Below are positions 17,209-25,049 of a stretch of 64,000 nt of DNA, piece after piece. This stretch comes from Marinobacter psychrophilus (lineage in GTDB: Bacteria > Pseudomonadota > Gammaproteobacteria > Pseudomonadales > Oleiphilaceae). The stretch covers positions 1,178,001-1,242,000 of the forward strand of contig NZ_CP011494.1 of NCBI RefSeq assembly GCF_001043175.1, written 5' to 3'. The stretch's first letter is position 1; every line of letters begins with the position of its first letter. The notes beneath the pieces were generated by a model that had not been told where the DNA came from, searched no databases, and saw only the letters and a program-made list of their open reading frames with translations. The translations under genes and the position numbers were made by a program.

Positions 17209-18342
17209 ATGACGGTTTCTGTGCTGATTGTTGATGATTCCAGTTTCTTTCGTAAACGCCTGAGTGAAATCCTCGGTGCGTCTAGCCAGATTACTGTGGT
17301 TGGCACCGCCAGCAATGGCCGCGAAGCCGTAGAGCAAGCAGAGAAACTACGCCCTGACGTGATTACCATGGATTACGAAATGCCGGTCATGGACGGTATT
17401 ACGGCTGTGCGGGAAATACTGCGCAGACACCCGATTCCGGTACTGATGTTTTCTTCGCTTACTTACGATGGCGCGCGGGTCACCCTGGATGCGCTGGAAG
17501 CAGGCGCCGTGGATTTCCTACCCAAGAATTTTGAGGAAATTGCCGGTAACAGCAGTCAGTTACAAAAAATATTGGTAGAACGCGTTGTTAGTATCGCCCG
17601 TAGCCGCCCCAGCAGTGGTGGGAGCACTCGCACCCCTGAGCCATCAGGGGCATCGGCTGCGGCTGACCGCGCTGCGACGCCAGCGGTACAGCGGCGCCCT
17701 GTAGTTGAGCGCCCCGCGGCTGCAGCAGCGGTTGCCAGTCCGGAGCGCCATCACCGGCGCACACCTTCCAGGCACTATACAGTCGTGGCGATCGGCACCT
17801 CTACCGGTGGCCCGGTGGCCCTGCAGAACGTGCTCATCGGCCTGCCCGCCAGCTTTCCCGCACCCCTGATTCTGGTACAGCACATGCCCGCCAGTTTTAC
17901 CCCGGCTTTTGCCGAGCGGCTGAACCGGTCATGCCAAATACAGGTGCGCCAGGCCGAAGACGGTGACTTGCTGCGCCCCGGCCTGGCTTTGTTGGCACCG
18001 GGCGGCAAACAGATGATGGTGGAAAACCGCGGCGGCCAGGGCCGGATACGTATATTGCCCGGCGATGATCGGCTCAATTACAAACCTTCGGTAGATGTCA
18101 CCTTTGGTTCGCTGGCGCGCAGCTTTCCCGGTAAAACCTTGGGTATTGTACTAACGGGCATGGGCGCAGATGGCCGCGAAGGCTGCCGCATGATGAAACA
18201 GAGCGGCTCGATTGTGTGGTCGCAGGATGAAAAAAGCTCGGTGATTTACGGCATGCCTATGGCCGTGGCTAAGGCCGGCCTGAGTGACGAAGTTCTGGCG
18301 CTGAACGACGTTTGCCAGCGGCTTAAAGATGGAGTCTGCTGA
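17209..18342 (+). CDS. cheB: chemoreceptor glutamate methylesterase/deamidase CheB
   Basis: A 377-residue protein with a receiver domain (phospho-acceptor Asp55 in TMDYEMPVMDG) and a C-terminal methylesterase. An Ala/Pro/Arg-rich linker (about 135-185) joins them. The catalytic Ser is in GTSTGGPVAL, the His in LVQHMPASFT and the Asp in TGMGADGREG. It demethylates chemoreceptors to reset sensitivity; the matching CheR methyltransferase is not in this window. The start ATG at 17209 follows GGAGAAG. Its stop overlaps the motC start by one base (TGATG), so the two are translationally coupled. Confidence 0.96.
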   Translation: MTVSVLIVDDSSFFRKRLSEILGASSQITVVGTASNGREAVEQAEKLRPDVITMDYEMPVMDGITAVREILRRHPIPVLMFSSLTYDGARVTLDALEAGAVDFLPKNFEEIAGNSSQLQKILVERVVSIARSRPSSGGSTRTPEPSGASAAADRAATPAVQRRPVVERPAAAAAVASPERHHRRTPSRHYTVVAIGTSTGGPVALQNVLIGLPASFPAPLILVQHMPASFTPAFAERLNRSCQIQVRQAEDGDLLRPGLALLAPGGKQMMVENRGGQGRIRILPGDDRLNYKPSVDVTFGSLARSFPGKTLGIVLTGMGADGREGCRMMKQSGSIVWSQDEKSSVIYGMPMAVAKAGLSDEVLALNDVCQRLKDGVC

Positions 18343-19085
18343 TGGATGTGCTTAGTCTTCTTGGCGTTATCCTGGCGTTTGTAGCCATTTTGGGGGGTAA
18401 TTTACTGGAGGGCGGTGCGCTTGCGTCGTTGTTCAACGCGCCGGCGGCGCTGATTGTTATTGGCGGTACCCTGGCAGCCACCATACTTCAGACCTCCTGG
18501 CCGGTGCTGAAGCATGCGTTCAGCCAATCCCGCTGGGTATTTGTACGGCCGTTTGTTAGCCTGGAAGACGGCCTCGACAAAGTGGTGAACTGGAGTGTTA
18601 TTGCCCGCAAAAACGGCCTTCTGGGTCTGGAGGGGCTAGCAGAAAGCGAGCCGGAGCGGTTTGTCCAGAAAGGCTTGTTGTTGTTGGTTGACGGTGCCGA
18701 AAGCAGCACCATTCGCAGCATCATGGAAGTAGATCTGGACACCCGAGAACAGCGGGATCTGGATTCAGCGCGAGTGTTTGAAGCCATGGGTGGCTATTCG
18801 CCTACCATCGGCATTATTGGCGCGGTGATGGGGCTGATTCAGGTAATGACCAATCTGGAAGACCCGGAGTCACTGGGCAGCGGCATAGCCACTGCTTTTG
18901 TGGCCACTATCTATGGGGTGGCGTTGGCTAACCTGCTCTTTTTCCCGGTGGCCAATAAACTGCGCGGGCTGGTGCGCGAGCGCACCCGCTACGAAGACAT
19001 GATGATCGAAGGCCTTATTGCCATCGCTGAAGGTGAAAACCCGAAATCCATCGAAATCCGTTTGCGTGGATTTCTTCCCTGGTAG
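18342..19085 (+). CDS. motC: flagellar stator protein MotC (MotA family)
   Basis: A 247-residue proton- or ion-channel stator subunit with four membrane segments: two near the N terminus (about 4-22 and 30-48) and two in GGYSPTIGIIGAVMGLIQVM and the TAFVATIYGVALANLLFFPVA region (about 150-210). The large cytoplasmic loop between them (about 60-145) contacts FliG. It pairs with motD, which follows after 16 bases. In Pseudomonas the equivalent second stator set sits at the same place after cheB. The coupling ion cannot be called with confidence from sequence. Confidence 0.94.
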   Translation: MDVLSLLGVILAFVAILGGNLLEGGALASLFNAPAALIVIGGTLAATILQTSWPVLKHAFSQSRWVFVRPFVSLEDGLDKVVNWSVIARKNGLLGLEGLAESEPERFVQKGLLLLVDGAESSTIRSIMEVDLDTREQRDLDSARVFEAMGGYSPTIGIIGAVMGLIQVMTNLEDPESLGSGIATAFVATIYGVALANLLFFPVANKLRGLVRERTRYEDMMIEGLIAIAEGENPKSIEIRLRGFLPW

Positions 19086-19101
19086 CGAGTGTTAATTGTT
19101 T

Positions 19102-19887
19102 ATGCGACGCCGCAAACCCCCCCAAGATGAGTTTCATAATAAAGAGCGTTGGCTAATTTCATACGCCGACTTCATTACGCTGTTGTTCGCGTTTTTTGTG
19201 GTGATGTATTCGGTGTCTTCGGTTAACGAGGGCAAATATAAGGTGCTGTCGAATACCTTGACCGGTGTTTTCAACGCTCCGGAACGCTCGGTCGTGCCCA
19301 TTACCATTGGCGATCAGCCGGTTGCTGGTGGGCGCAGTGACACCGATTCCGTCATTGCGCCGGTGGTTACCGAAACACCTCTCAGTTTGCCAGCACCAGA
19401 CAACGCCAGCCGGTCGCTTGCGCTTGAGGCGCTGGCTGGCCAGCTCGGGCAGGAGTTTAGTGCATTGATTAAAGAGGGCGTGATATCCCTGAGCGCAGAT
19501 GATGAGTGGTTGCAGCTGAATTTGCCCAACAGCCTGTTGTTTGGCAATGCCGACGCTGAACCCCATTACGATTCCTTCGCAGTGATGGAAAAAATTGCGG
19601 ACGTGCTGCGCGACACCGACAACGCCATTCGTATTGAAGGTTTTACCGATAATCAGACCATTCGCAGTGGTCGCTTTCCATCAAATTGGGAGCTTTCGGC
19701 GACCCGCGCGTCGGTTTTGGTGCGCATGCTGGTGATGGATGGCATAGACCCGGCGCGGCTGGCTGCGGTGGGGTACGGCGAACATCAGCCAGTGGCACGC
19801 AACGATACCGACGAAGGTCGTCGCCGTAATCGTCGTGTGGTGCTGCTGATTTCCCGCGATGCCAGCATTCGCGGTGCCATACGCTGA
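19102..19887 (+). CDS. motD: flagellar stator protein MotD (MotB family)
   Basis: A 261-residue protein with one N-terminal membrane helix carrying the channel aspartate (SYADFITLLFAFFVVMYSV) and a plug-like following segment. The C-terminal OmpA-like peptidoglycan-binding domain (about 150-260) has RIEGFTDNQ and LAAVGYGEHQPVA. It anchors the MotC/MotD stator to the cell wall. The ATG at 19102 (MRRRKPPQDEF) is preferred over a TTG six bases upstream because a basic, short N terminus is typical of the family. It is cotranscribed with motC. Confidence 0.94.
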   Translation: MRRRKPPQDEFHNKERWLISYADFITLLFAFFVVMYSVSSVNEGKYKVLSNTLTGVFNAPERSVVPITIGDQPVAGGRSDTDSVIAPVVTETPLSLPAPDNASRSLALEALAGQLGQEFSALIKEGVISLSADDEWLQLNLPNSLLFGNADAEPHYDSFAVMEKIADVLRDTDNAIRIEGFTDNQTIRSGRFPSNWELSATRASVLVRMLVMDGIDPARLAAVGYGEHQPVARNDTDEGRRRNRRVVLLISRDASIRGAIR

Positions 19888-19890
19888 ACC

Positions 19891-19905
19891 TGGCACGATT
19901 TCTGT
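19891..19905 (+). promoter_or_regulatory. degenerate sigma-54-like element before parC
   Basis: TGGCACGATTTCTGT begins three bases after the motD stop. The -24 half is a perfect TGGCACG, but the -12 half is CTGT, so the invariant GC is GT at the correct 10-base spacing. It shares the 12-mer CTGGCACGATTT with the intact element before cheW. It may be weak or inactive. Confidence 0.35.
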
Positions 19906-20012
19906 AGTCTTTCTTTTAAAAAAGAGTGAACGGCGCTTTTTCAATAGCGAACTACAACGTAACGGCAATACATTGCCGTGTGAAATGCCGAGGGCAGGCA
20001 GGAGAGTCAAAC

Positions 20013-20810
20013 GTGCGAATTTGGGCAGTGGCCAATCAAAAAGGCGGGGTGGGTAAAACCACCACCGTGGTTGCCTTGGGCGATCTGTTGGCCAGCCGTG
20101 GCAAGCGTGTGCTGATGTTGGATATGGATCCGCATGGTTCGCTTACCAGCTGGTTTGGCTATGATCCGGACAGCCTCAAACACAGCCTGTTTGACTTGTT
20201 TCAACATCAGGGAAAAGTGCCCGAAGGACTGCCCGCACAACTGATTACTGACACCGGCGTGGCCAACCTTTCGTTACTGCCGGCCAGCACTGCCATGGCA
20301 ACTCTGGAAAGGCGGATGACCGGTGTGGAAGGTATGGGTCTGTTGATTTCCCGCGCGCTGGCGCAGTTATGGGATGATTTTGATTATGTGCTGCTGGATA
20401 ACACTCCAACATTGGGCGTGCTGATGGTTAACAGCCTGGCGGCGGCAAGCCATTTGATTATTCCAGTGCAAACCGAGTTTTTGGCCATTAAGGGTCTTGA
20501 GCGCATGTTGCATACCTTGCACATGATTAGCCGTTCGCAGAAAAATCCCTTGAGCTATACCATTGTGCCAACTCTATTTGACCGCCGAACTCAAGCCTCG
20601 AATAAAAGTCTGAATCTGCTGCGTGATACCTATCCGCATCAGCTTTGGCGTTTTGCCATACCGGTAGACACAAAGTTCCGTGATGCCAGCGAGTCCGGAT
20701 TAGTGCCCTCAGCGGTAGACGCCAAAACCCACGGCGTGCGCGCTTATCACCGCCTGCTCGACGACTTATTGGCGCAAACCGGCACTTGGCTGGAGCCGTC
20801 TGGTGGCTGA
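20013..20810 (+). CDS. parC: ParA-type ATPase of chemosensory array positioning (ParC)
   Basis: A 265-residue ParA/Soj-family ATPase. The deviant Walker A NQKGGVGKTTT (signature Lys10, Lys15) is at the very start, with LDMDPHGSLTSWFG and VLLDNTPTLGV next. The GTG at 20013 is chosen because GGAG lies eight bases upstream and the protein then starts at the usual place; an in-frame extension to 19926 is not family-like. In Vibrio and Pseudomonas, the homologue in this position (ParC) sets polar localisation and inheritance of chemotaxis arrays; it is unrelated to topoisomerase IV parC. It overlaps the next gene by 8 bp, indicating a coupled ParC-ParP pair. Confidence 0.88.
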   Translation: MRIWAVANQKGGVGKTTTVVALGDLLASRGKRVLMLDMDPHGSLTSWFGYDPDSLKHSLFDLFQHQGKVPEGLPAQLITDTGVANLSLLPASTAMATLERRMTGVEGMGLLISRALAQLWDDFDYVLLDNTPTLGVLMVNSLAAASHLIIPVQTEFLAIKGLERMLHTLHMISRSQKNPLSYTIVPTLFDRRTQASNKSLNLLRDTYPHQLWRFAIPVDTKFRDASESGLVPSAVDAKTHGVRAYHRLLDDLLAQTGTWLEPSGG

Positions 20811-21510
20811 CAAAAAAATGACACAGCTGGCGGACCCGCAAGCCGCCATCGCCAGTTATCTGGACGACCTGTTGCACACGGCTACCGAACAGGCGAATCA
20901 GCAGGACACCCAGGCTGTTGCCAAACCGGTGGTGGCAATAGCGTCGCAGCCGCTGCCGGCCAAGCCAGAGCCGGCAATTGCTGCGCCATTATTGCAAGCC
21001 GTGACCGCTCCGCAACGGTCGCCAATAGCTGGGCTGCAGGCAAGGCCTGAGTGGGCCGAAAAGCCATTTGAATGTCTGATTTTTACCGTGGCAGGTTTGC
21101 AGCTGGCGGTGCCCTTGGTGCTGCTAGGGGGCGTTCACCGCATTGACGACAATGTAAGGTCGATGCCGGGAAGTCCGTCCTGGTATATGGGTATTCGCTC
21201 GGGCCGGGACAAAAACCTGCGAGTGGTCGACAGTGCCGAGTGGATTATGGCGGGTCGGGCGCCGGCAAACGCACGTGCCAGTTATCGGTTTGTGATACAC
21301 CTTAACAACAGCGATTGGGGGCTGGCTTGTGATAATGTAGCCCAATCCTTTACTTTGAACCCTCAGCAGGTGCGCTGGCGCACGTCACGGAGCCAGCGGC
21401 CATGGCTGGCTGGCACTGTGATTGAACAGATGTGCGCCCTGCTCGACGTTCAGAGCATGGCAAATCTGCTGGCTCGCGCCGAGCGCGAACAGCATCTGGA
21501 TTTAAGTTGA
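20803..21510 (+). CDS. parP: CheW-domain protein, ParP-type array tether
   Basis: A 235-residue protein with a Pro/Ala-rich N-terminal region (about 1-85) and a CheW-like beta-barrel domain (about 86-235; FECLIFTVAGLQLAVPLVLLGGVHRI and GLACDNVAQSF). ParP proteins couple ParC to CheA and the array. The likely start is GTG at 20803, inside the end of parC; an ATG at 20818 is possible. The gene lies between parC and the canonical cheW, as in other polar flagellates. The function is inferred from fold and position. Confidence 0.85.
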   Translation: MADKKMTQLADPQAAIASYLDDLLHTATEQANQQDTQAVAKPVVAIASQPLPAKPEPAIAAPLLQAVTAPQRSPIAGLQARPEWAEKPFECLIFTVAGLQLAVPLVLLGGVHRIDDNVRSMPGSPSWYMGIRSGRDKNLRVVDSAEWIMAGRAPANARASYRFVIHLNNSDWGLACDNVAQSFTLNPQQVRWRTSRSQRPWLAGTVIEQMCALLDVQSMANLLARAEREQHLDLS

Positions 21511-21550
21511 GAAAGCCCTGGCGAGTGGTTACTGCTAACAAAGGGTAGTG

Positions 21551-21566
21551 CTGGCACGATTTATGC
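21551..21566 (+). promoter_or_regulatory. sigma-54 (-24/-12) promoter before cheW
   Basis: CTGGCACGATTTATGC has a perfect -24 (YTGGCACG) and a good -12 (ATGC), with GG (21553-21554) and GC (21565-21566) exactly 10 bases apart. The start site would be near 21577, about 75 bases before cheW. It implies RpoN-dependent expression of cheW and the DUF2802 gene separately from the upstream operon. A FleQ-type enhancer site was not recognised. Confidence 0.7.
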
Positions 21567-21612
21567 CCCATAAATTTGTATAGGGGCGCTAATGATGATT
21601 TTTTGACGGTCA

Positions 21613-21631
21613 GGCTGCCCGCAGGGCAGCC
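21613..21631 (+). other. stem-loop in the cheW leader
   Basis: GGCTGCCC and GGGCAGCC form a perfect 8-bp stem with a GCA loop, ending seven bases before the GGAG of cheW. There is no T-tract. It lies between the inferred sigma-54 start site and the ribosome binding site and could affect translation, or weakly end read-through from parP. Confidence 0.5.
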
Positions 21632-21651
21632 GCATATGGAGATCTAACACA

Positions 21652-22140
21652 ATGGCAGCCCCAAGCGGACAGCAAAAGCAGACCAAAGATGACGAGGTAC
21701 TGCAGTACGTGACCTTTCGTCTGGACGATGAAACTTACGGCATCAACGTAATGCAGATTCAGGAAGTACTGCGTTACAGCGAGATTGCGCCGGTACCGGG
21801 TTCACCAGATTACGTTCTGGGCATCATCAACCTGCGCGGCAACGTGGTAACGGTGATTGATACCCGCCGGCGTTTTGGCTTGAACGATGCCGACATCACT
21901 GACTCCAGCCGGATTGTGGTGATGGAGTCTGCCGATCAGGTAATGGGTATTCTGGTAGATTCGGTGGCCGAGGTGGTTTACCTCAAGTCCAGTGAAATTG
22001 AAGCCGCGCCCAATGTGGGCAGCGAAGAAAGTGCCCGCTTTATTCAGGGCGTGTGTAACAGAAATGGCGAGCTGATCATTCTGGTCGAGTTCGACAAGAT
22101 GCTGACAGATCACGAATGGGCGGACATCTCAACGCTGTAA
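21652..22140 (+). CDS. cheW: chemotaxis coupling protein CheW
   Basis: A 162-residue protein that consists almost wholly of one CheW/SH3-like double barrel (YVTFRLDDETYGINVMQIQEV; GSPDYVLGIINLRGNVVTVIDTRRRFGL). It links receptors to CheA in the array. It is the conserved, canonical CheW, in contrast to the ParP-type neighbour upstream. It is preceded by its own sigma-54-type promoter and a GGAG ten bases from the ATG, and followed 60 bases later by a DUF2802 gene. Confidence 0.96.
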   Translation: MAAPSGQQKQTKDDEVLQYVTFRLDDETYGINVMQIQEVLRYSEIAPVPGSPDYVLGIINLRGNVVTVIDTRRRFGLNDADITDSSRIVVMESADQVMGILVDSVAEVVYLKSSEIEAAPNVGSEESARFIQGVCNRNGELIILVEFDKMLTDHEWADISTL

Positions 22141-22200
22141 GGTCTTAGGCCGGCAGTGAACGCAGATCGACGCCCTGACGCATACCAAGGAGACGTTGCT

Positions 22201-22605
22201 ATGTTTGCTGATATATTTGCCGAGATTCCCCAATGGGTGCCCTGGATTCTGGTCGCTGCAGCACTATCTTTGCTGGTGGCGCAAATCGTTTTGCAAGGGC
22301 GGCAGCTGCGGGGGCTGCAGGCGGCGCTAAAAAGCCGCTGTGACATTCTTGGACGCGAACTGCATGCCACTGCCAGCACCGGCATGGGTGTAGGCCAGCG
22401 CTTGGTAACCTGCGAGCGCCAACTGTACGAACTGCGAACCACTATCGAGGAAATGCGCCAGAACGATCCGTTGCGGGTGTCTTATGACGAAGCCGCAAGG
22501 CTGGTTGATCTTGGCGCCGATATCGACGACCTGATGAACACCTGTGGAATTTCCCGGCCCGAGGCAGAGCTGGTGTCGGCCCTGAAGAAACGCCAGGCAG
22601 CCTGA
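22201..22605 (+). CDS. DUF2802 family membrane-anchored protein
   Basis: A 134-residue protein with one N-terminal membrane helix (about 11-29, VPWILVAAALSLLVAQIVL), a helical middle likely to be coiled (about 30-95), and a C-terminal segment (DEAARLVDLGADIDDLMNTCGISRPEAELVSAL) resembling the helix-turn-helix-like end of DUF2802 proteins. The ATG at 22201 follows AAGGAG. In Pseudomonas the same family follows cheW in the motility cluster; its function is not established. A structural role at the pole or array would be speculation. Confidence 0.75.
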   Translation: MFADIFAEIPQWVPWILVAAALSLLVAQIVLQGRQLRGLQAALKSRCDILGRELHATASTGMGVGQRLVTCERQLYELRTTIEEMRQNDPLRVSYDEAARLVDLGADIDDLMNTCGISRPEAELVSALKKRQAA

Positions 22606-22621
22606 ACCTCGGTCCTTGGCG

Positions 22622-22912
22622 TTATTGAGTGGCGTCTTCCGGTGTCAGACCCTGTATATGAAAAGCGAAGGCCAGAATTTCTGCCACCAGCTGGTACAGC
22701 TGTTCGGGGATTTCGTCATTCAGCGACAGTCGTGCCAGGGTGCTGGCCAACTCAGCGTTTTCGTACAATGGCACCCCGTGTTCGCGGGCAATGCGAATAA
22801 TTTCGTCCGCAAGTTCGTGATTGCCAACAGCGCTGATGGTGGGCGCCCGCACACCGTCGTATTTTAACGCGACTGCCGCTGACGCCTGTTGCGACTCGGT
22901 ATTTTTGCTCAT
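22622..22912 (-). CDS. soluble FlhB C-terminal-like protein (FhlB type)
   Basis: A 96-residue protein resembling only the post-cleavage cytoplasmic part of the export switch FlhB: AVALKYDGVRAPTISAVG, ADEIIRIAREHGVPLYEN, then LARLSLNDEIPEQLYQLVAEILAFAF. It has no membrane segments and no NPTH autocleavage site. It is translationally coupled (ATGA overlap) to a FliK-like gene upstream, mirroring the FlhB-FliK pair that switches flagellar export from rod/hook to filament substrates. A partial substitute or competitor for the FlhB C domain is a plausible role. The pair runs against the chemotaxis genes at their 3' end. Confidence 0.82.
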   Translation of the reverse strand: MSKNTESQQASAAVALKYDGVRAPTISAVGNHELADEIIRIAREHGVPLYENAELASTLARLSLNDEIPEQLYQLVAEILAFAFHIQGLTPEDATQ

Positions 22913-24288
22913 GCTTTGGTATCCACCAGTCGATGTTGCAGCTTTGTCGCTACCGGGCCCGGATTGCCCTGGCGACACTCCAGATCCGCCACTTCGAGCC
23001 CCAGATCCGTCAGGCTGCTGCGCAGTAGCGGCAGTTGTTGGTGCACCTTGCGCAAGGTGGCCAGTTTCTCTGCCCACACCAGAGCGCTCACAGCCTGTTG
23101 GCGTAGGCTCACTTCGAATTGCAACGGGCCGGCTTGGTCCAGATCCATCGCCAGTACCAGGCGCCACTCGCCAACGCTTGCCCGTGATGGCCCGCTGCCG
23201 CTGCCGTCTTTGCCCGGATGCTGTTCAATCCGCAGTTGTGCCAGCTTGGGTTGCTGTTGCGGGTTCATCCAGGGCAGTTCCAGTAACAGCGTGTTAATGG
23301 GCGCGCCGGCATCTGTGCTACCGCGAGCGTTCAACACCTGAGTGTGCAGCTGGTTTACGGTAATGCGGTTGAGCATACCGGCCAGAATTCGCAGCAATTG
23401 CCCCACGTTGGGCGGTTCTTCTCTAGCGCTGCTAACGGCGCTGGCCTGAGCCATCGCGAATGCGCCGGGAAACTGTAACGGGGCCTGAATCAGTGCTGGG
23501 CTAGCCAGCGGTGTCAGCCGGTTGAACTGCTCTGGCCCGTGTCCCTGCTGTACCAGAAGCGCGGTGATTACCCGGCCAATGGCCAGTTTCAGATCGGGTA
23601 GGGTTGCCGACGGTGTTGCTGCCAGTCGCGCTTCTGCAAACAACCCGCTTTCGCTCAGCCATTGCTGTACCTGCTGCACCGCCGCGGTCTGCTGGCCGGC
23701 TCCTGGCGCAAGCTGATTGCTGGCGGGTAAACGCGCAAATAATTGTTCGAGAGCTTGGCGCGCTGCTTGCGGCAGAGGCAGCGCGGCGGCTCCCGAGACA
23801 GCCTGCGAGGGCAGTTGGCCGAGTGGTGTGTCGGCTTTCACACCTTGCTGCAAGCCTGCCATCAGTCGTGCCAGTCCGCTGTCCAGGCTTTGCTGCCAGG
23901 GCAGGCGTTGCACCAGAGCCTGTGCCAGGCTGACTTCCGGGGCAGCTGCCAGTTTGCCCATCAGCTGCAATTCGTTGCCTGCACGCAGCACTTTTATCCA
24001 GTCGCCGGCCTGAAGTTTGGTTTCGCCAATACTGGCCTGAACTTGAAGCGGTTTGCCGCGTAAATCCAACAGCAGCTCGGCGCCACCATCCCGGCGTTGA
24101 ATAACCTCGGTAACCCGTGCCAGCAGGCTTTCGTTACGACCCACCTGCAATTGATCCAGTACCCGCTGGGCGCTTAGCGCGGGCGATGTAGGCGGGGCTG
24201 GGGCAGGCGCGTTGGCGCTGCCTTGCGCTGGCCGGCTGTCCGCGCTGGCGGGTGGATTGGGTTGGGGCGGATTGGCGGGAAGTTTCAT
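22909..24288 (-). CDS. FliK-like flagellar hook-length control family protein
   Basis: About 459 residues. The N-terminal two thirds are rich in Pro, Ala, Gln and Leu, as in the ruler part of FliK. The C-terminal part (about 365-450; SVGEWRLVLAMDLDQAGPLQFEVSLRQQAVSALVWAE in segments) resembles the Flg_hook substrate-switch domain. True FliK is usually encoded with fliJ/fliL elsewhere, so this may be a paralogue specialised to work with the FlhB-like protein it overlaps. The ATG at 24288 is used; a GTG at 24321 is also in frame and neither has a clear ribosome binding site. Confidence 0.72.
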   Translation of the reverse strand: MKLPANPPQPNPPASADSRPAQGSANAPAPAPPTSPALSAQRVLDQLQVGRNESLLARVTEVIQRRDGGAELLLDLRGKPLQVQASIGETKLQAGDWIKVLRAGNELQLMGKLAAAPEVSLAQALVQRLPWQQSLDSGLARLMAGLQQGVKADTPLGQLPSQAVSGAAALPLPQAARQALEQLFARLPASNQLAPGAGQQTAAVQQVQQWLSESGLFAEARLAATPSATLPDLKLAIGRVITALLVQQGHGPEQFNRLTPLASPALIQAPLQFPGAFAMAQASAVSSAREEPPNVGQLLRILAGMLNRITVNQLHTQVLNARGSTDAGAPINTLLLELPWMNPQQQPKLAQLRIEQHPGKDGSGSGPSRASVGEWRLVLAMDLDQAGPLQFEVSLRQQAVSALVWAEKLATLRKVHQQLPLLRSSLTDLGLEVADLECRQGNPGPVATKLQHRLVDTKA

Positions 24289-24334
24289 CGCTACCAAATT
24301 GATCTGAAGATGGGTAATCACTGGCTGGGTTCGC

Positions 24335-24340
24335 TATAAT
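24335..24340 (+). promoter_or_regulatory. -10 hexamer upstream of ccmA
   Basis: A perfect TATAAT lies 68 bases before the ccmA start, in the gap between the divergent fliK-like gene and ccmA. No good -35 is seen 16-18 bases upstream, so the ccm promoter may be weak or activator-dependent. No FNR-type box was found beside it. Confidence 0.4.
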
Positions 24341-24407
24341 GCACCGCGCCAATATTGAATACACCCGATGCCAGCCTACGCTGCATCGACACGGATACGG
24401 GGCCCGG

Positions 24408-25049
24408 ATGTCTGAACCGCTGCTACAGGCGATCAATTTACAGTGTGAACGCGACAAGCGGGAACTGTTCCGTGATTTATCGTTTTCTATACTGCCCGCA
24501 ACTGTGACTCGTGTCGAGGGTGCTAACGGCTCTGGCAAAACCACTTTGTTGCGTATCTTGGCCGGTCTTAGCGATGCCTGGGCTGGCCATTTGTTGTGGT
24601 GCGGCGAGCCGCGTTCCCGCGTGCGCGAGTCATTTTTGCGCAATGTGCTGTATTTGGGTCACCGGCCGGGCATAAAGCCCTTGCTGTCGCCGTTGGAAAA
24701 CCTGCGGGCGCTGATGGCTGGTCGCCGCCCGATGGGCGACAAAGTCCTTACGCAGGCGCTTGCAAGAACCGGTCTGGAGGGCTACGAACAGGTGCCGTGC
24801 CGGCATCTTTCAGCCGGTCAGCAACGGCGGGTGGCGCTGGCGCGCCTGTTGGTTGCCGACGAGCCCCTTTGGTTGCTGGATGAGGTCTTCACCGCCATCG
24901 ATGCGAGCGGCGTGGCGGCTATCGAAAACCTGCTGCAAGAGCGTGCGGCCGAGGGCGGTGCCGTGGTGTTTACCACCCACCACAACGTACAGATCGCAGG
25001 TACGAAGCGATTGGTACTCACACCGGGGGCTGTTGGATATGATGATTAA
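24408..25049 (+). CDS. ccmA: heme exporter ATP-binding subunit CcmA
   Basis: A 213-residue ABC ATPase with Walker A GANGSGKTTLL, signature HLSAGQQRRVALARL and Walker B LWLLDEVFTAID. With CcmB, CcmC and CcmD it forms the complex that releases holo-CcmE during cytochrome c maturation. The ATG at 24408 gives the usual CcmA length; the in-frame extension to 24339 is not family-like. It is the first of nine ccm genes in standard order, overlapping ccmB. Confidence 0.95.
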   Translation: MSEPLLQAINLQCERDKRELFRDLSFSILPATVTRVEGANGSGKTTLLRILAGLSDAWAGHLLWCGEPRSRVRESFLRNVLYLGHRPGIKPLLSPLENLRALMAGRRPMGDKVLTQALARTGLEGYEQVPCRHLSAGQQRRVALARLLVADEPLWLLDEVFTAIDASGVAAIENLLQERAAEGGAVVFTTHHNVQIAGTKRLVLTPGAVGYDD

